A stretch of 64,000 nt of DNA from Trueperaceae bacterium (GTDB lineage Bacteria; Deinococcota; Deinococci; Deinococcales; Trueperaceae). The notes beneath the pieces were generated by a model, which worked only from the letters and a program-made list of their open reading frames with translations, did no database searches and was not told where the DNA came from. The DNA is taken from assembly GCA_020354625.1 (NCBI GenBank), contig CP070651.1, positions 69,597-133,596 on the forward strand, written 5' to 3'. Positions 53,357 through 62,349 of the stretch are shown piece by piece. The position numbers and the translations under genes are program-made. Every line of letters starts with the position of its first letter. Within the stretch, counting starts at the first letter, position 1.

Positions 53357-54793
53357 ATGTTGCTTGCAAAAACGATCGATTCCCTGCCCCCTTATTCGGC
53401 TGTGATCAGTGGTGTCCGTAGCGGGTCGCCAGCTGCAAAGGCAGGTATAGGGGTCGGTTGGGAGCTGATTTCTGTCAATGGAGTGATGGTTCCCGATATC
53501 CTCGCCTATCAGCGAGAGCTGAGGCGAGGGAGAGTAGAGCTCAGACTCTTTGAGCCTGAGAGCGGTGTGTACCGGACTCTGGTTGTAGCGTTCGAAGATC
53601 CTGGCCTCGAGTTTGATGAGGTGATCTTTGATGGGATTCGGACGTGCGCAAACCGTTGCGAGTTTTGTTATGTTCACCAGATGCCTAAGGGCTTTCGAAA
53701 GAGTCTATATCTGATGGATGACGATTTCCGTACCAGCTTTCTCTACGGTTCGTTCATCACGCTGACCAACTTGACCGAAGCCGATATTCTCCGAATCCTA
53801 GACGAACGACTTAGCCCACTCTACGTCTCGGTACACTCAACCAACGAGAGCTTACGTGAGGATCTGTTGCGCTGGAGCACGAAGGTACAAGATGAAGGAG
53901 CTACCAAGATTCGGCCAATGCTTGAGCGGCTTGCCTCAATCGATCTCTATACTCAGGTGGTGTTGGTTCCAGGTCGCAACGATGGCGTACACCTCGCTGA
54001 GACGTTAAAGGATCTAGCAGGGCGGTCGAATGTTCTTGCAGTGGCGGTGGTACCAGTGGGCCTAACGGATCACCGTTCTCACCTGCCGGCACTCCGCACC
54101 TACTCTACGGAGGAAGCTTCGAGAGTGGTGTATCAGGTTGAATCCTTTCAGCGTCGAATGTTGGCTGAACGCGGTACCCGCTTTGCTTTTTTGAGCGATG
54201 AGTTCTACCTGTTGGCTGGTCGTGATCTGCCCACCGAAGAGATGTATGAAGGATTTCCGATGCTCGAGAATGGTGTCGGTATGGTTCGAGACTTTTTCAG
54301 TGAACCGTTACCGGAGTTGCCAGACGCGCTGCCTGAGCCGAAAAGAGTGCTTGTCGCAACAGGACGGCTCTTCGCTCCTGTACTCGACCGTGCTCTCGAG
54401 CCGTTGTATCGCATAAAGGGCTTACGACTCGAAGTGCGTGCGCTGAAGAACCGAACTTTCGGTGAGCAGACTACGGTGGCGGGGTTACTTGCGGGTAGGG
54501 ATTTTCTTACTCAAGTAGTCCCGGGTGAAGCTGATTTGATGTTGGTTTCTCCAAACGTTCTCAAATTCGGTACAGAGACTCTTTTAGATGATCGTACGCT
54601 CGATGATTTACGCCGAGAGTTGGGGATGGAAGTTGCTGTTGGGGGGAGCCACCTAGCACAGCTTGCCGAAACGATTCTCAGCCTTGTACCTCGTCGCTCC
54701 CATCTACCCCAGTTCGGGTATTCGACCCATGCTGTCAAGGAGTCATTCGGTAAAACCAAGCCGTCACAAACGTCTCGGAAAGATACAACATAA
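53357..54793 (+). CDS. DUF512 radical SAM protein with N-terminal PDZ-like domain
   Basis: A 478-residue protein. Residues 10-60 are PDZ-like (AVISGVRSGSPAAKAGIGVGWELISVNGVMV). The CxxxCxxC radical-SAM-like motif RTCANRCEFCYVHQMPKGFRKSLYLMDDDFR is near 95, and FLYGSFITLTNL follows. The C-terminal DUF512 half includes VGGSHLAQ near the end. The family is common in Deinococcota, Firmicutes and cyanobacteria, with unknown reaction. A TACACT box nine bases upstream of ATG 53357 suggests a very short leader. Confidence 0.88.
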   Translation: MLLAKTIDSLPPYSAVISGVRSGSPAAKAGIGVGWELISVNGVMVPDILAYQRELRRGRVELRLFEPESGVYRTLVVAFEDPGLEFDEVIFDGIRTCANRCEFCYVHQMPKGFRKSLYLMDDDFRTSFLYGSFITLTNLTEADILRILDERLSPLYVSVHSTNESLREDLLRWSTKVQDEGATKIRPMLERLASIDLYTQVVLVPGRNDGVHLAETLKDLAGRSNVLAVAVVPVGLTDHRSHLPALRTYSTEEASRVVYQVESFQRRMLAERGTRFAFLSDEFYLLAGRDLPTEEMYEGFPMLENGVGMVRDFFSEPLPELPDALPEPKRVLVATGRLFAPVLDRALEPLYRIKGLRLEVRALKNRTFGEQTTVAGLLAGRDFLTQVVPGEADLMLVSPNVLKFGTETLLDDRTLDDLRRELGMEVAVGGSHLAQLAETILSLVPRRSHLPQFGYSTHAVKESFGKTKPSQTSRKDTT

Positions 54794-54818
54794 GCGTGGG
54801 AGGGGGATTGCAACCCAC

Positions 54819-55685
54819 GTGAAGTCTGCCGTCTCGCCAAGGCGCACACTCCGGCACTTTCTGTCTTTTGTGACCTTTGAGCACACCCTTTTCGCACTCC
54901 CATTTGCGTATGCAGGTATGGTTCTAGCAGCTCAAGGTTGGCCAGGTTGGGAGGTTTTCTCCTGGGTTACTTTGGCCATGGTCGGTGCGAGGACTGCCAG
55001 CATGGCGTTAAACCGCGTCATCGATGCGCGAATCGATGCAAAGAATCCGAGGACGGCAAATCGCGAGATACCGACGGGTAAGGTCTCCCGCTTAGATGGA
55101 GTACTTCTCGCGATGCTCGGTTTTGCCCTCTTGGCTGTGGCCGGCGCGTCGCTCAATCGTTTGACCCTGGCGCTGCTACCGATTGCTGTACTGTTCTTGG
55201 CTCTCTATCCCTACACCAAGCGGTTTACTCGGCTCTGCCACTATTGGCTCGGCATCACGATCGGTGCCTCGGCTGCCGGGGGTTGGATTGCGGTCACTGC
55301 TTCTTTCGACCTTGTGACGGTTTTGTTGTGGGCTGGGGTCGGAATGTGGATAGCTGGTTTCGACATACTCTACGCTGTCTTGGACGTCGATTTCGATCGG
55401 GGTCATGGACTCTATAGTATTCCCGCTTGCTACGGTGTCGAAACTGCACTCGGCATCTCGGCGGCGACGCACCTCTCGGCCTGGATCTTCATGGTAGCAA
55501 TCTTACCTGTGGCCGGCCTCACTGTGCCCTATGGCTTGGCGTTGGTTGTTGCTGCGGGTCTGCTTTATTATCAGCACCGGCTCGTGCGAACCCGTGAGGT
55601 GAGGGATGTACTTAGGTCGTTCAATGCCAATCTCTACCTTAGTGGCATCGTTCTGACCGGAATTGTAGTCGATTTGTTGACGTAG
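54819..55685 (+). CDS. mqnP: UbiA-family prenyltransferase, probable MqnP
   Basis: A membrane prenyltransferase of about 288 residues and eight to nine spans. The first Asp-rich site is ALNRVIDARIDAKNPRTANREIPTGKVS near residue 65, the second is AVLDVDFDRGHGLYSIP near 188. The FEHTLFALPFAYAG start and NPRTANREIP wording match the MqnP/UbiA group that prenylates 1,4-dihydroxy-6-naphthoate. The substrate assignment rests on mqnD and menG being in the same genome segment. GTG 54819 follows a GGGAGGGGG run. Confidence 0.86.
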   Translation: MKSAVSPRRTLRHFLSFVTFEHTLFALPFAYAGMVLAAQGWPGWEVFSWVTLAMVGARTASMALNRVIDARIDAKNPRTANREIPTGKVSRLDGVLLAMLGFALLAVAGASLNRLTLALLPIAVLFLALYPYTKRFTRLCHYWLGITIGASAAGGWIAVTASFDLVTVLLWAGVGMWIAGFDILYAVLDVDFDRGHGLYSIPACYGVETALGISAATHLSAWIFMVAILPVAGLTVPYGLALVVAAGLLYYQHRLVRTREVRDVLRSFNANLYLSGIVLTGIVVDLLT

Positions 55686-55688
55686 GAC

Positions 55689-55717
55689 TTGACAGCGGTC
55701 TAATTAAGATCTAAACT
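55689..55717 (+). promoter_or_regulatory. Promoter of tRNA-Asp
   Basis: TTGACA (55689-55694) and TAAACT (55712-55717) with a 17-base spacer. The tRNA begins 13 bases after the -10 box. This is the clearest consensus promoter in the window. Confidence 0.85.
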
Positions 55718-55730
55718 CTGAGGTGCGTTT

Positions 55731-55806
55731 GGAGCCGTAGTGTAGCGGTTAGCATATCTGCCTGTCACGCAGAAGGTCGCGGGTTCAAATCCCGTCGGCT
55801 CCGCCA
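55731..55806 (+). tRNA. tRNA-Asp (anticodon GTC)
   Basis: A 76-nt tRNA with encoded CCA. The acceptor arms GGAGCCG and CGGCTCC pair, the anticodon stem TCTGC/GCAGA closes CTGTCAC to give GTC, and the T arm reads GGGTTCAAATCCC. Its own promoter and terminator make it a single-gene transcript. Confidence 0.97.
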
Positions 55807-55810
55807 AAAG

Positions 55811-55839
55811 GCCGGGTTTTTGCCCGGCTTTTTATTTTT
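55811..55839 (+). terminator. Intrinsic terminator of tRNA-Asp
   Basis: GCCGGG pairs with CCCGGC around TTTTTG (55811-55828), followed by a T-rich tail TTTTTATTTTT. It begins four bases after the tRNA CCA. Confidence 0.9.
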
Positions 55840-55911
55840 CCGAGTCGGTCGGCCAACCTGTCTACTACCTCAAGAGCGTTTCAACTTGCATTCTAACCGT
55901 TGCGAACCTGG

Positions 55912-55917
55912 TACCTT
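55912..55917 (+). promoter_or_regulatory. -10 box of the Lon-N gene, leaderless type
   Basis: TACCTT is followed by six bases and then the GTG at 55924. There is no Shine-Dalgarno sequence. This box lies inside the longer open frame that begins at TTG 55900 and argues against that start. Confidence 0.5.
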
Positions 55918-55923
55918 ACACTT

Positions 55924-56571
55924 GTGTCTGAGCTACCTCTATTCGCATTACCTGACACGGTCGTCTTTCCTGGCATGACGGTCCCGCTCTATATTTTTGA
56001 AGCGCGGTACAAGACTATGGTCAAGCTCTGTCTCGAGCAGGAGGTGGCCAGGTTTGTGATGGTGCTCGCAAACTCACAACACACTTCTCTCGACGACCGT
56101 ATTCCGGTTTCTGCAGTGGGAAGCTATGTCGATATCCTCTCCGTTTCCGAGAATCCAGATGGAACGTACCACCTCATAACTTATGGCCACGAGCGCTGCA
56201 AGATCGAGGTTACGCGACATCAATATGTAAAGGAACCCGATGGGATGGCTCGACCACTCTATTTCACAGAGGATCGTAGCCTGCCTTTGCAGCGTAGCGA
56301 CCCCAATGAAGAGCGCGTAGCGGCTTGGGATACGAGAGAGGTCTTTGCGCGATACGCCGAGCTCTTTTATTCCTTCGATGCTGAAAAACAGATCGAAGAT
56401 GCGATGCCTGAAGACCTTCTCTACCAAGCGTCCTTTATCTGTGCCAATATTCGTATCCCATCCGAACATCGACAGGCTCTTCTCGAAACCCCTTCTCTGG
56501 TAGAGAGGTTTCAACTGGCAACCCGTCTGATGCGTGAGCGTTTGGCGGAGAGCGGTGTTTCTGGGGAATGA
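55924..56571 (+). CDS. Lon N-terminal (substrate-binding) domain protein
   Basis: A 215-residue stand-alone Lon substrate-binding domain. It starts VSELPLFALPDTVVFPGMTVPLYIFEARYK, the pattern of the Lon N-domain, and continues with FVMVLANS, VGSYVDILSVSENPDGTYHLITYGHERCKI. There is no ATPase or protease part; such short proteins are common. The C-terminal helices (LLYQASFICANIRIPSEHRQALLETPSLVERFQLATRLMRE) match the family end. Role unknown, possibly an adaptor. Confidence 0.87.
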   Translation: MSELPLFALPDTVVFPGMTVPLYIFEARYKTMVKLCLEQEVARFVMVLANSQHTSLDDRIPVSAVGSYVDILSVSENPDGTYHLITYGHERCKIEVTRHQYVKEPDGMARPLYFTEDRSLPLQRSDPNEERVAAWDTREVFARYAELFYSFDAEKQIEDAMPEDLLYQASFICANIRIPSEHRQALLETPSLVERFQLATRLMRERLAESGVSGE

Positions 56572-56713
56572 TGTTGGTGCTGAAGTCGCTCATGGGTCGT
56601 CCGTTTTTTGGGATAGGGTCGGTTGTTACTGACGGAGGAACCTTGGTGTCTTGTTTGTCAACACGCTTCTTCTGGAAGATCGAGCTTGTAGGATCGAATG
56701 CCAGAGGGCGACC

Positions 56714-57799
56714 GTGACGATTTCGATTGAGCACCTCGTGTTCCGATGGGAAGACTTCCCTCCGGTCACGGCTGATCTCCCGGGAATCGGAGGCATCATT
56801 CGCAGTGAAGTCGAGGATTTCTTGGTCGATGAGATCGCGCTCTATCGACCCGATGGAAACGGTTCGCATACCTATGTGCGAGTAGAAAAGCGTAATCAAA
56901 CCACCCAAGCACTCATTACCGCGCTCGTTAACGAGGGGGTCGATGAAAAATCGATCGGAGTTGCAGGGTTGAAAGACAAGTATGCCATCACCCGCCAGTG
57001 GCTCAGCGTACCGAATCGCTTTGCCCACGCATTGTCGGCACTCGAGGCACTCCCTGGTGTGGAGTTGCTCGAGCGTTCACGACACAAGAACAAGCTAGGA
57101 CTCGGTCATCTTGTGGGTAACCGCTTCAAGATCACGGTTCGCAGGACCGATCCAGAGGCAGAAAAGAGGGCTCGTGCCATTTTAGATCGCCTCTACCAGA
57201 TTGGTGTTCCGAACTACTTTGGCCCCCAGCGCTTTGGGCGTTTTGGTACTAACGCCGTCGACGGTTATAAGTTGCTACAGGGTCAGTGGGTACCTGGTGG
57301 AACCCGACTCAAGCGCTTTTTTGTGTCTGCGCTCCAAGCCCTCATTTTCAATGCCATATTGGCTGAGCGTTATAGGAGAAATCTCTATCGACGGGTGATA
57401 CCTGGTGATTGGGCGCGAAAACACGATACTGGTGGGACGTTCAAGGTCGAGGGCGTCGCCGAAGAGATCAGGGCATTCGATTTAAGGATCAGTGCTACGT
57501 TCCCGCTTTTCGGTCGCAAGGTCGGGATATCTGAAGGTGTGGCAGGTGAGATCGAACGTCAGGTGCTCCAACAGTATCAAGTGCAGCGACAGGACTTCTC
57601 GGTTCGAAAAGGGACGAGAAGAATCTCGCGTATCCCTCTGGACGAGGTGGTACTTGCCGCTGAGCAAGGTGTTCTTCGGCTCGACTTCTCACTGCCCAAG
57701 GGTGCTTATGCGACAAGCTTTCTTCGAGAAGTGATGAAGGTCGAGGTCGATGCCCCAAGCCCCCGTACCGAAATGGGTTCAGATGATTCGCCCGGGTAG
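56714..57799 (+). CDS. truD: tRNA pseudouridine synthase D
   Basis: TruD makes pseudouridine-13 in tRNA-Glu. The catalytic Asp is in VAGLKDKYAITRQWLSV near residue 79, preceded by YVRVEKRNQTT. The inserted domain and GVPNYFGPQRFGRFGTNAVDGYKLLQGQW near 160 are TruD-specific, and YATSFLREVMK ends the fold. About 361 residues. GTG 56714 is preferred with GAGGG just upstream; the frame is open to 56651. It converges with the VWA gene. Confidence 0.93.
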   Translation: MTISIEHLVFRWEDFPPVTADLPGIGGIIRSEVEDFLVDEIALYRPDGNGSHTYVRVEKRNQTTQALITALVNEGVDEKSIGVAGLKDKYAITRQWLSVPNRFAHALSALEALPGVELLERSRHKNKLGLGHLVGNRFKITVRRTDPEAEKRARAILDRLYQIGVPNYFGPQRFGRFGTNAVDGYKLLQGQWVPGGTRLKRFFVSALQALIFNAILAERYRRNLYRRVIPGDWARKHDTGGTFKVEGVAEEIRAFDLRISATFPLFGRKVGISEGVAGEIERQVLQQYQVQRQDFSVRKGTRRISRIPLDEVVLAAEQGVLRLDFSLPKGAYATSFLREVMKVEVDAPSPRTEMGSDDSPG

Positions 57800-57825
57800 G
57801 CGCTCGCACCGTGATCCCAGGAGCG

Positions 57826-60243
57826 CTAGTTTCGGCGCCGTACCAAGGGTGCCATCCCCAGGAACTCGAGGCGCCTGAAGACTAATTCGAGGAGAAAGAT
57901 CAACAGGCCTGCGAGCGCAATCGGTGCCCAGACGGGGAGAGCTGTGGAGGGTGTGGGGGGAGCATACACACCTGGAATGTCGAGATTCTTTCCGCCGCTG
58001 AAGGTGCTAATCTCCCGCAGTCGCTCACTCGCACCTTGGGTGTTGAACTCGGGGTTAGGGGTGCTAACTCGACTTCGTGCCACCACTTCGCTACCGTCGT
58101 ACACGATAAGGGATCCACCGCTACTCGGTGCTTCGAGTCGGCCCTCATAACGACCCGGTGCGACCTGCTCGAGCTCACGGTCGATCCCGTTATAGCGTGC
58201 TACCAAGGTCTTGTTGTTGATGTAAGTTCCATTTTCTACGGCGTCTACGACGACCCGAAGCAGGTTTCCTTCTCGAGTCACCACGGCGGAAAAGGTTGCA
58301 GGCCTGGCTTGCAGCCAACGGGTTACGGTTCCCAAGAGAGCGGGGAGCTGTTCCCACTCTCCAAAGGTACCTGCCCAGGTATTGAGATCGGTGGTGAGTG
58401 CCGAGGTGCGACCGAGTCCCTGACGCCTGACCGCCAGAATCGGTTCGTTCTGCAGGCCCTCAAGAATCGTCTCCGCATCTGCTTTGAGTGTACTTGCGAT
58501 ATAGGCGTCAAGCGGTGGCGCACGGCCCTCGACCGCTGAAAGTGGATGCTGCCGGACGATCGGAAAGATTAACTCCTCGCGCAGTAACGATCGAGTCGCG
58601 GTAAGCGCTTCGCTCGTAAAGATCTGGGGCAAGGTATTGATGTCGAGAGCTTGATAGTAGCGTCCCCCACCGGCGAATGCGATCGCCTCGAGCCGTTCGA
58701 AATCCGCATTTTGTCCGATAGCGATGGTCGAAGTCGTTATTTTTTCTCCCAATCCTCGGAGCGCTAGTAGATCGAAGTCGACGTCTTGTGTCGAGGAGAA
58801 AGGACCCTGACCGTCGTAGAGTTTGCCATCAGAAAGGATGATGATGTGTTTAACCGAGGCTTCGGTCTCACGAAGAGACTCGATCGCCATCTCGTAGGCG
58901 GGAAACAGGACCGTTCCTCCTTGCGTGCCGATGTTCAAGATGGCGTTGAGCATCTCGCGCTTGCCACGCTCAGTCGCCTTACGCAGTCCAAACACCCACT
59001 CGGTTGAGCTCTGATCACTGAAGGCGATCAGACCCAAAAGATCATCTTGATAGGCGAGATCGACGACGCTTATCGCCCCCTCTTTCGCCAGCTCGATCTT
59101 ACTCGGGTTGCCGGTGCTCATCGATTGGGAACGATCCATGACAATGATCAGCGCGACGAGTGGCAGCTCGACCTCGGTACGTAAGTCGGTGTTGACGGGA
59201 AGGACCTCTTCTACTGGTGTACGATACCAGGCGCCAAAACCGAAACTAGACGGTCCTCCGGTCATCATCAGACCACCACCGTTTTCAACGTAACGTTTCA
59301 ATAGATCGAGTTGTCCTGGTGTGAACTGGCCAGCAGTTTCGCGGAGAATGATGGCGCTGTAGGGGAGGGGAGAAGTAATATCACCGACCGTACCGAGCTG
59401 AACTTCAAATCCCTGAGAACGCAAGAGGGTGGCCATAGCACTGTCACCGATAATCAGCACGGGTTCTCGCGCACTCACCGCAATCTCGATATCGAGCCGG
59501 TCGTCTTCTTGGGGTTGTGGAAAACCGGCCACGATCGAGGAAGTGACCTGTATGGTCTTTTCCTGCTCCACCTGGAACGTAAACGGTACCGATGTCTTGC
59601 CTGCGGAAATCTCACGCGTGATCGGCTCGAGGAGGGTATCGCCCACGGCCGAATAGAGTGTCAATGAAGTCGGAAGATCGCTCTCGATCACAGCGATGAC
59701 CTCAACGGTTGCCCCACGGCTGGTCTGCTCGGGGGCGAGGAGACTCGTTAAGCGCACATTGGCCTGACCACTCACCTCAAAAGAGTCGATCGGAATATCA
59801 GGCAGGGCCAGCCGCGAGTTTCCGAGGGACTCGGCGCCGTCACTAATCAGTAGCGCCCGCTGTACCCCACTAGCAGAGGCGACCTGAAGAGCTCGAGATA
59901 TATCTGTGACCGATGTATCCAAAAACGGGGGGATGGTCGCACCCCGGCGCGTGACCTGGGTGGTGTCTCCGGCGAAATAGAAGAACTCAGGTGCCTCTGG
60001 GAGCTTGGAGAAGTCGAACTGCTGTGCCGCCACGATTCCGTTTTGACCAACACTTTTAGAGACGTCGATCAAGACGGCTATCTCCGTACCGGGACGGCCT
60101 AACGAGGGCTGGGCCAGGGCGGTAACGAGCAGCGTGATGGCGAAAATTCGCGCCAACCAACCCTTCTTTCTAGGCAGAAGGAATAACAGGGGTAAGGCGA
60201 GAAAGGCCCAGGGAAAATCGAAGGTCAATTCGAAGGGGACCAC
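57826..60243 (-). CDS. Large membrane-anchored protein with two VWA-like domains and a GATase-like domain
   Basis: An 805-residue protein with N-terminal spans (about 8-48) and a C-terminal span (WAPIALAGLLIFLLELVF). A first VWA-like domain (about 52-190) has a full DxSxS MIDAS (VLIDVSKSVG). After a beta region comes a glutamine-amidotransferase-like fold (YVENGGGLMMTGGPSSFGFGAWYRT, about 320-350). A second VWA (about 368-560) has DRSQS and IIILSDG. The type resembles BatA-like and DUF4159/YpfM-like envelope proteins of unknown role. It diverges from the histidine kinase gene. Confidence 0.82.
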   Translation of the reverse strand: MVPFELTFDFPWAFLALPLLFLLPRKKGWLARIFAITLLVTALAQPSLGRPGTEIAVLIDVSKSVGQNGIVAAQQFDFSKLPEAPEFFYFAGDTTQVTRRGATIPPFLDTSVTDISRALQVASASGVQRALLISDGAESLGNSRLALPDIPIDSFEVSGQANVRLTSLLAPEQTSRGATVEVIAVIESDLPTSLTLYSAVGDTLLEPITREISAGKTSVPFTFQVEQEKTIQVTSSIVAGFPQPQEDDRLDIEIAVSAREPVLIIGDSAMATLLRSQGFEVQLGTVGDITSPLPYSAIILRETAGQFTPGQLDLLKRYVENGGGLMMTGGPSSFGFGAWYRTPVEEVLPVNTDLRTEVELPLVALIIVMDRSQSMSTGNPSKIELAKEGAISVVDLAYQDDLLGLIAFSDQSSTEWVFGLRKATERGKREMLNAILNIGTQGGTVLFPAYEMAIESLRETEASVKHIIILSDGKLYDGQGPFSSTQDVDFDLLALRGLGEKITTSTIAIGQNADFERLEAIAFAGGGRYYQALDINTLPQIFTSEALTATRSLLREELIFPIVRQHPLSAVEGRAPPLDAYIASTLKADAETILEGLQNEPILAVRRQGLGRTSALTTDLNTWAGTFGEWEQLPALLGTVTRWLQARPATFSAVVTREGNLLRVVVDAVENGTYINNKTLVARYNGIDRELEQVAPGRYEGRLEAPSSGGSLIVYDGSEVVARSRVSTPNPEFNTQGASERLREISTFSGGKNLDIPGVYAPPTPSTALPVWAPIALAGLLIFLLELVFRRLEFLGMAPLVRRRN

Positions 60244-60357
60244 ACCTTTATCCTAGCAGTATCTTTCGCGCTTGGCGGTTCGCCATATTCGTTCAAGCCA
60301 CAGATGCAAGCCCAAAATGTGGATGATCCTGTGAGATGGATTTGCCCCCCCCGGACT

Positions 60358-60373
60358 CCTTCTACGTAGAAGG
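60358..60373. promoter_or_regulatory. Perfect 16-bp palindrome between divergent genes
   Basis: CCTTCTACGTAGAAGG lies in the 225-base gap between the divergent VWA and histidine-kinase genes. It could be a dimeric regulator site or the top of a hairpin. No T-run follows on either strand. Confidence 0.45.
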
Positions 60374-60454
60374 GGGTGCTTGGTAGAATCAGGCCCAGAT
60401 TCAAGAGGCCCCCAAAGGCTGAATTCTTTATTACGGTTCTTGAGAATGACCTGC

Positions 60455-60460
60455 TATGAT
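60455..60460 (+). promoter_or_regulatory. -10 box of the histidine kinase gene
   Basis: TATGAT is followed by eight bases and the ATG at 60469, leaving a leader of one or two bases. TTACGG 18 bases upstream is a weak -35. Confidence 0.5.
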
Positions 60461-60468
60461 TGACGGGT

Positions 60469-61647
60469 ATGCTTACCTCCCAGCAGCCTTACGTCCTCAT
60501 CGCGATGGCTGACGAGGACCGTGGCGCTAAGCTGAACAGCGTTGTAAACGATATGGGTTTACGCGGCGAGGTGTTGAGCGAGGCAGAAGCGGTGCTCTAC
60601 CACACTCGTGGCTCGGTTCCAGAAGCCCTCATCATCGAGCACGCTCTGGCAAGTACGGTCCGTCAGGTGGATCTCGTCGCCGTGTTGAGGCGGAGGAAAC
60701 CTTTGGAGACAGTTCCGCTTGTCTACCTCGGCCCTCCCTGGGCCAGTGCTCAGACGACAGCTCTCGATTCGGGAGCCGATGTCTATCTCCCTTTGCCGAC
60801 TCACCCACTGCTGGTGAAGGGCTACCTCAAACGGCTTCTCAAGCGCCGTCAACTGGAAAAGGTGACGGCTGAGGCGCTCGAGCGCATGCGAAGTTTCGAG
60901 CGGGCCTACCAGGACAGCGAGCGCGTCAAAGACGATCTCATACATATGTTGGTACACGACCTCAAAAGTCCCATTTCGAGTGTGATGGGCCTGCTCGAGC
61001 ACAGCCTCGAAATGATCGGGGTCACCGATTCTGCAAACGAGGTGGAGGAGCTTTTGAGCCTTGCGCGGTCAGAAGCACAACACCTGCTAAATCTCGCAGC
61101 GAATATCCTCGACGTTCGCCGTATGAAGATCGGTCAAATGCCCTACAGTCCCAAGAAGATCGATGATCTGGTCAAACTCGCCAGGTATGCGTTACGAGAT
61201 GTGAGTGGTGCTCCGCGGGAGCGTCAGATCGATTTTCAGATACAACCCGAGGCCGAGCAGCTTTTTGCTGACAGTGATTTGTTACGCCGTATCCTCGCCA
61301 ACCTCTTTTCAAACGCGATCAAGCATACACGCCGTGGTGGCAATATCGAGTTCAGGGCGTTAAAGCAAGAAGATACCTATCTTCTGAGTGTCGCTGATGA
61401 TGGTGAGGGGATACCGAAGCAGGATCAGAAGCGTATCTTCAATGCATTTGAACAGTCTCGTCACACCGTCCACGACCGGTTCGATACGGGCATGGGTCTA
61501 ACCTTCTGCAAGCTAGCCGTGGAAAAACATGGAGGGGAGATCTGGGTCGAATCTGAGGTAGGACGAGGCAGTACCTTCGCCTTTACCATTCCGGTCGATG
61601 TCAAGAACACCTTGAATGAAGAGAAAATCACGGTCAGCGAGGCCTGA
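60469..61647 (+). CDS. Sensor histidine kinase with degenerate receiver-like N-domain
   Basis: A soluble 392-residue kinase. Residues 6-125 resemble a response-regulator receiver, but the phospho-acceptor position reads ALIIEHALAS with no Asp, so it probably senses rather than accepts phosphate. A coiled coil leads to HisKA with the H-box HMLVHDLKSPISSV (His163). The ATPase end has NLFSNAIKH, VADDGEGIP and DTGMGLTF. There are no membrane spans and no adjacent response regulator. rnhB overlaps its 3' end. Confidence 0.87.
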   Translation: MLTSQQPYVLIAMADEDRGAKLNSVVNDMGLRGEVLSEAEAVLYHTRGSVPEALIIEHALASTVRQVDLVAVLRRRKPLETVPLVYLGPPWASAQTTALDSGADVYLPLPTHPLLVKGYLKRLLKRRQLEKVTAEALERMRSFERAYQDSERVKDDLIHMLVHDLKSPISSVMGLLEHSLEMIGVTDSANEVEELLSLARSEAQHLLNLAANILDVRRMKIGQMPYSPKKIDDLVKLARYALRDVSGAPRERQIDFQIQPEAEQLFADSDLLRRILANLFSNAIKHTRRGGNIEFRALKQEDTYLLSVADDGEGIPKQDQKRIFNAFEQSRHTVHDRFDTGMGLTFCKLAVEKHGGEIWVESEVGRGSTFAFTIPVDVKNTLNEEKITVSEA

Positions 61648-62254
61648 GCCTGGATGGGAACTCGAGGAGTCGCTGTGGAGGCGAGGCTACTCCCCTGTGG
61701 TCGGGATCGACGAAGTGGGCCGTGGTGCTTTGGCAGGACCTGTGATCGTCGCTGCGGTCGTGCTTTCCTATGGTGACTACTCGTATGCCGATTCGAAAAC
61801 GCTCAAGCCCTCATTGCGGGAGCAGCTCGCTTTACACGTGCGTGAGCACGCTCTCGCGTGGGCAGTCGGTAGCGCCAGCGCTTCCGAAATCGACCGGTAC
61901 AACGTTTTGGTGGCCACGCATATGGCAGCTTCCAGAGCCCTGTACGAGCTACCCATTCCGTACCAGGCGCTGGTTACCGACTATCTGAGACTCGAAGCCA
62001 CCTGCCCCGTGGTGGCGGTTCCGAAGGCCGATTCTCGAAGTCGCCAGGTGGCGGCAGCCAGCATCTTGGCAAAAGTGACACGGGATGAACACATGGTGGA
62101 GATGGCTGCAGATTATCCCGAGTACGGTTTCGAGAAGCACAAAGGATACGGCTCGGTCGAGCATCTAAAGGCTCTTCATCGTATAGGGGCGTGCCACCTC
62201 CATCGAAGATCCTTTAGACCGGTGGTCCAACGTCGTCTCTTCGAGCCTTCCTAA
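61616..62254 (+). CDS. rnhB: Ribonuclease HII
   Basis: The enzyme cuts RNA in RNA-DNA hybrids, including single ribonucleotides. The DEDD acidic residues are in GIDEVGRGALAGPV near residue 31, VTDYLRL near 121 and KADSRSRQVAAASILAKVTRD near 139. YPEYGFEKHKGYGS near 165 is the RNase HII end signature. It has 212 residues. The start overlaps the kinase gene by 32 bases, and no better start is seen. Confidence 0.94.
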   Translation: MKRKSRSARPEPGWELEESLWRRGYSPVVGIDEVGRGALAGPVIVAAVVLSYGDYSYADSKTLKPSLREQLALHVREHALAWAVGSASASEIDRYNVLVATHMAASRALYELPIPYQALVTDYLRLEATCPVVAVPKADSRSRQVAAASILAKVTRDEHMVEMAADYPEYGFEKHKGYGSVEHLKALHRIGACHLHRRSFRPVVQRRLFEPS

Positions 62255-62349
62255 GTAGGGGAGTGATATTTTACTATGAGGATACTCGTGTCTTACGATT
62301 GGTAGGACCTAGGGGACGGTTCCCCAACTCTTTTTCAGGGGCTGACAGT

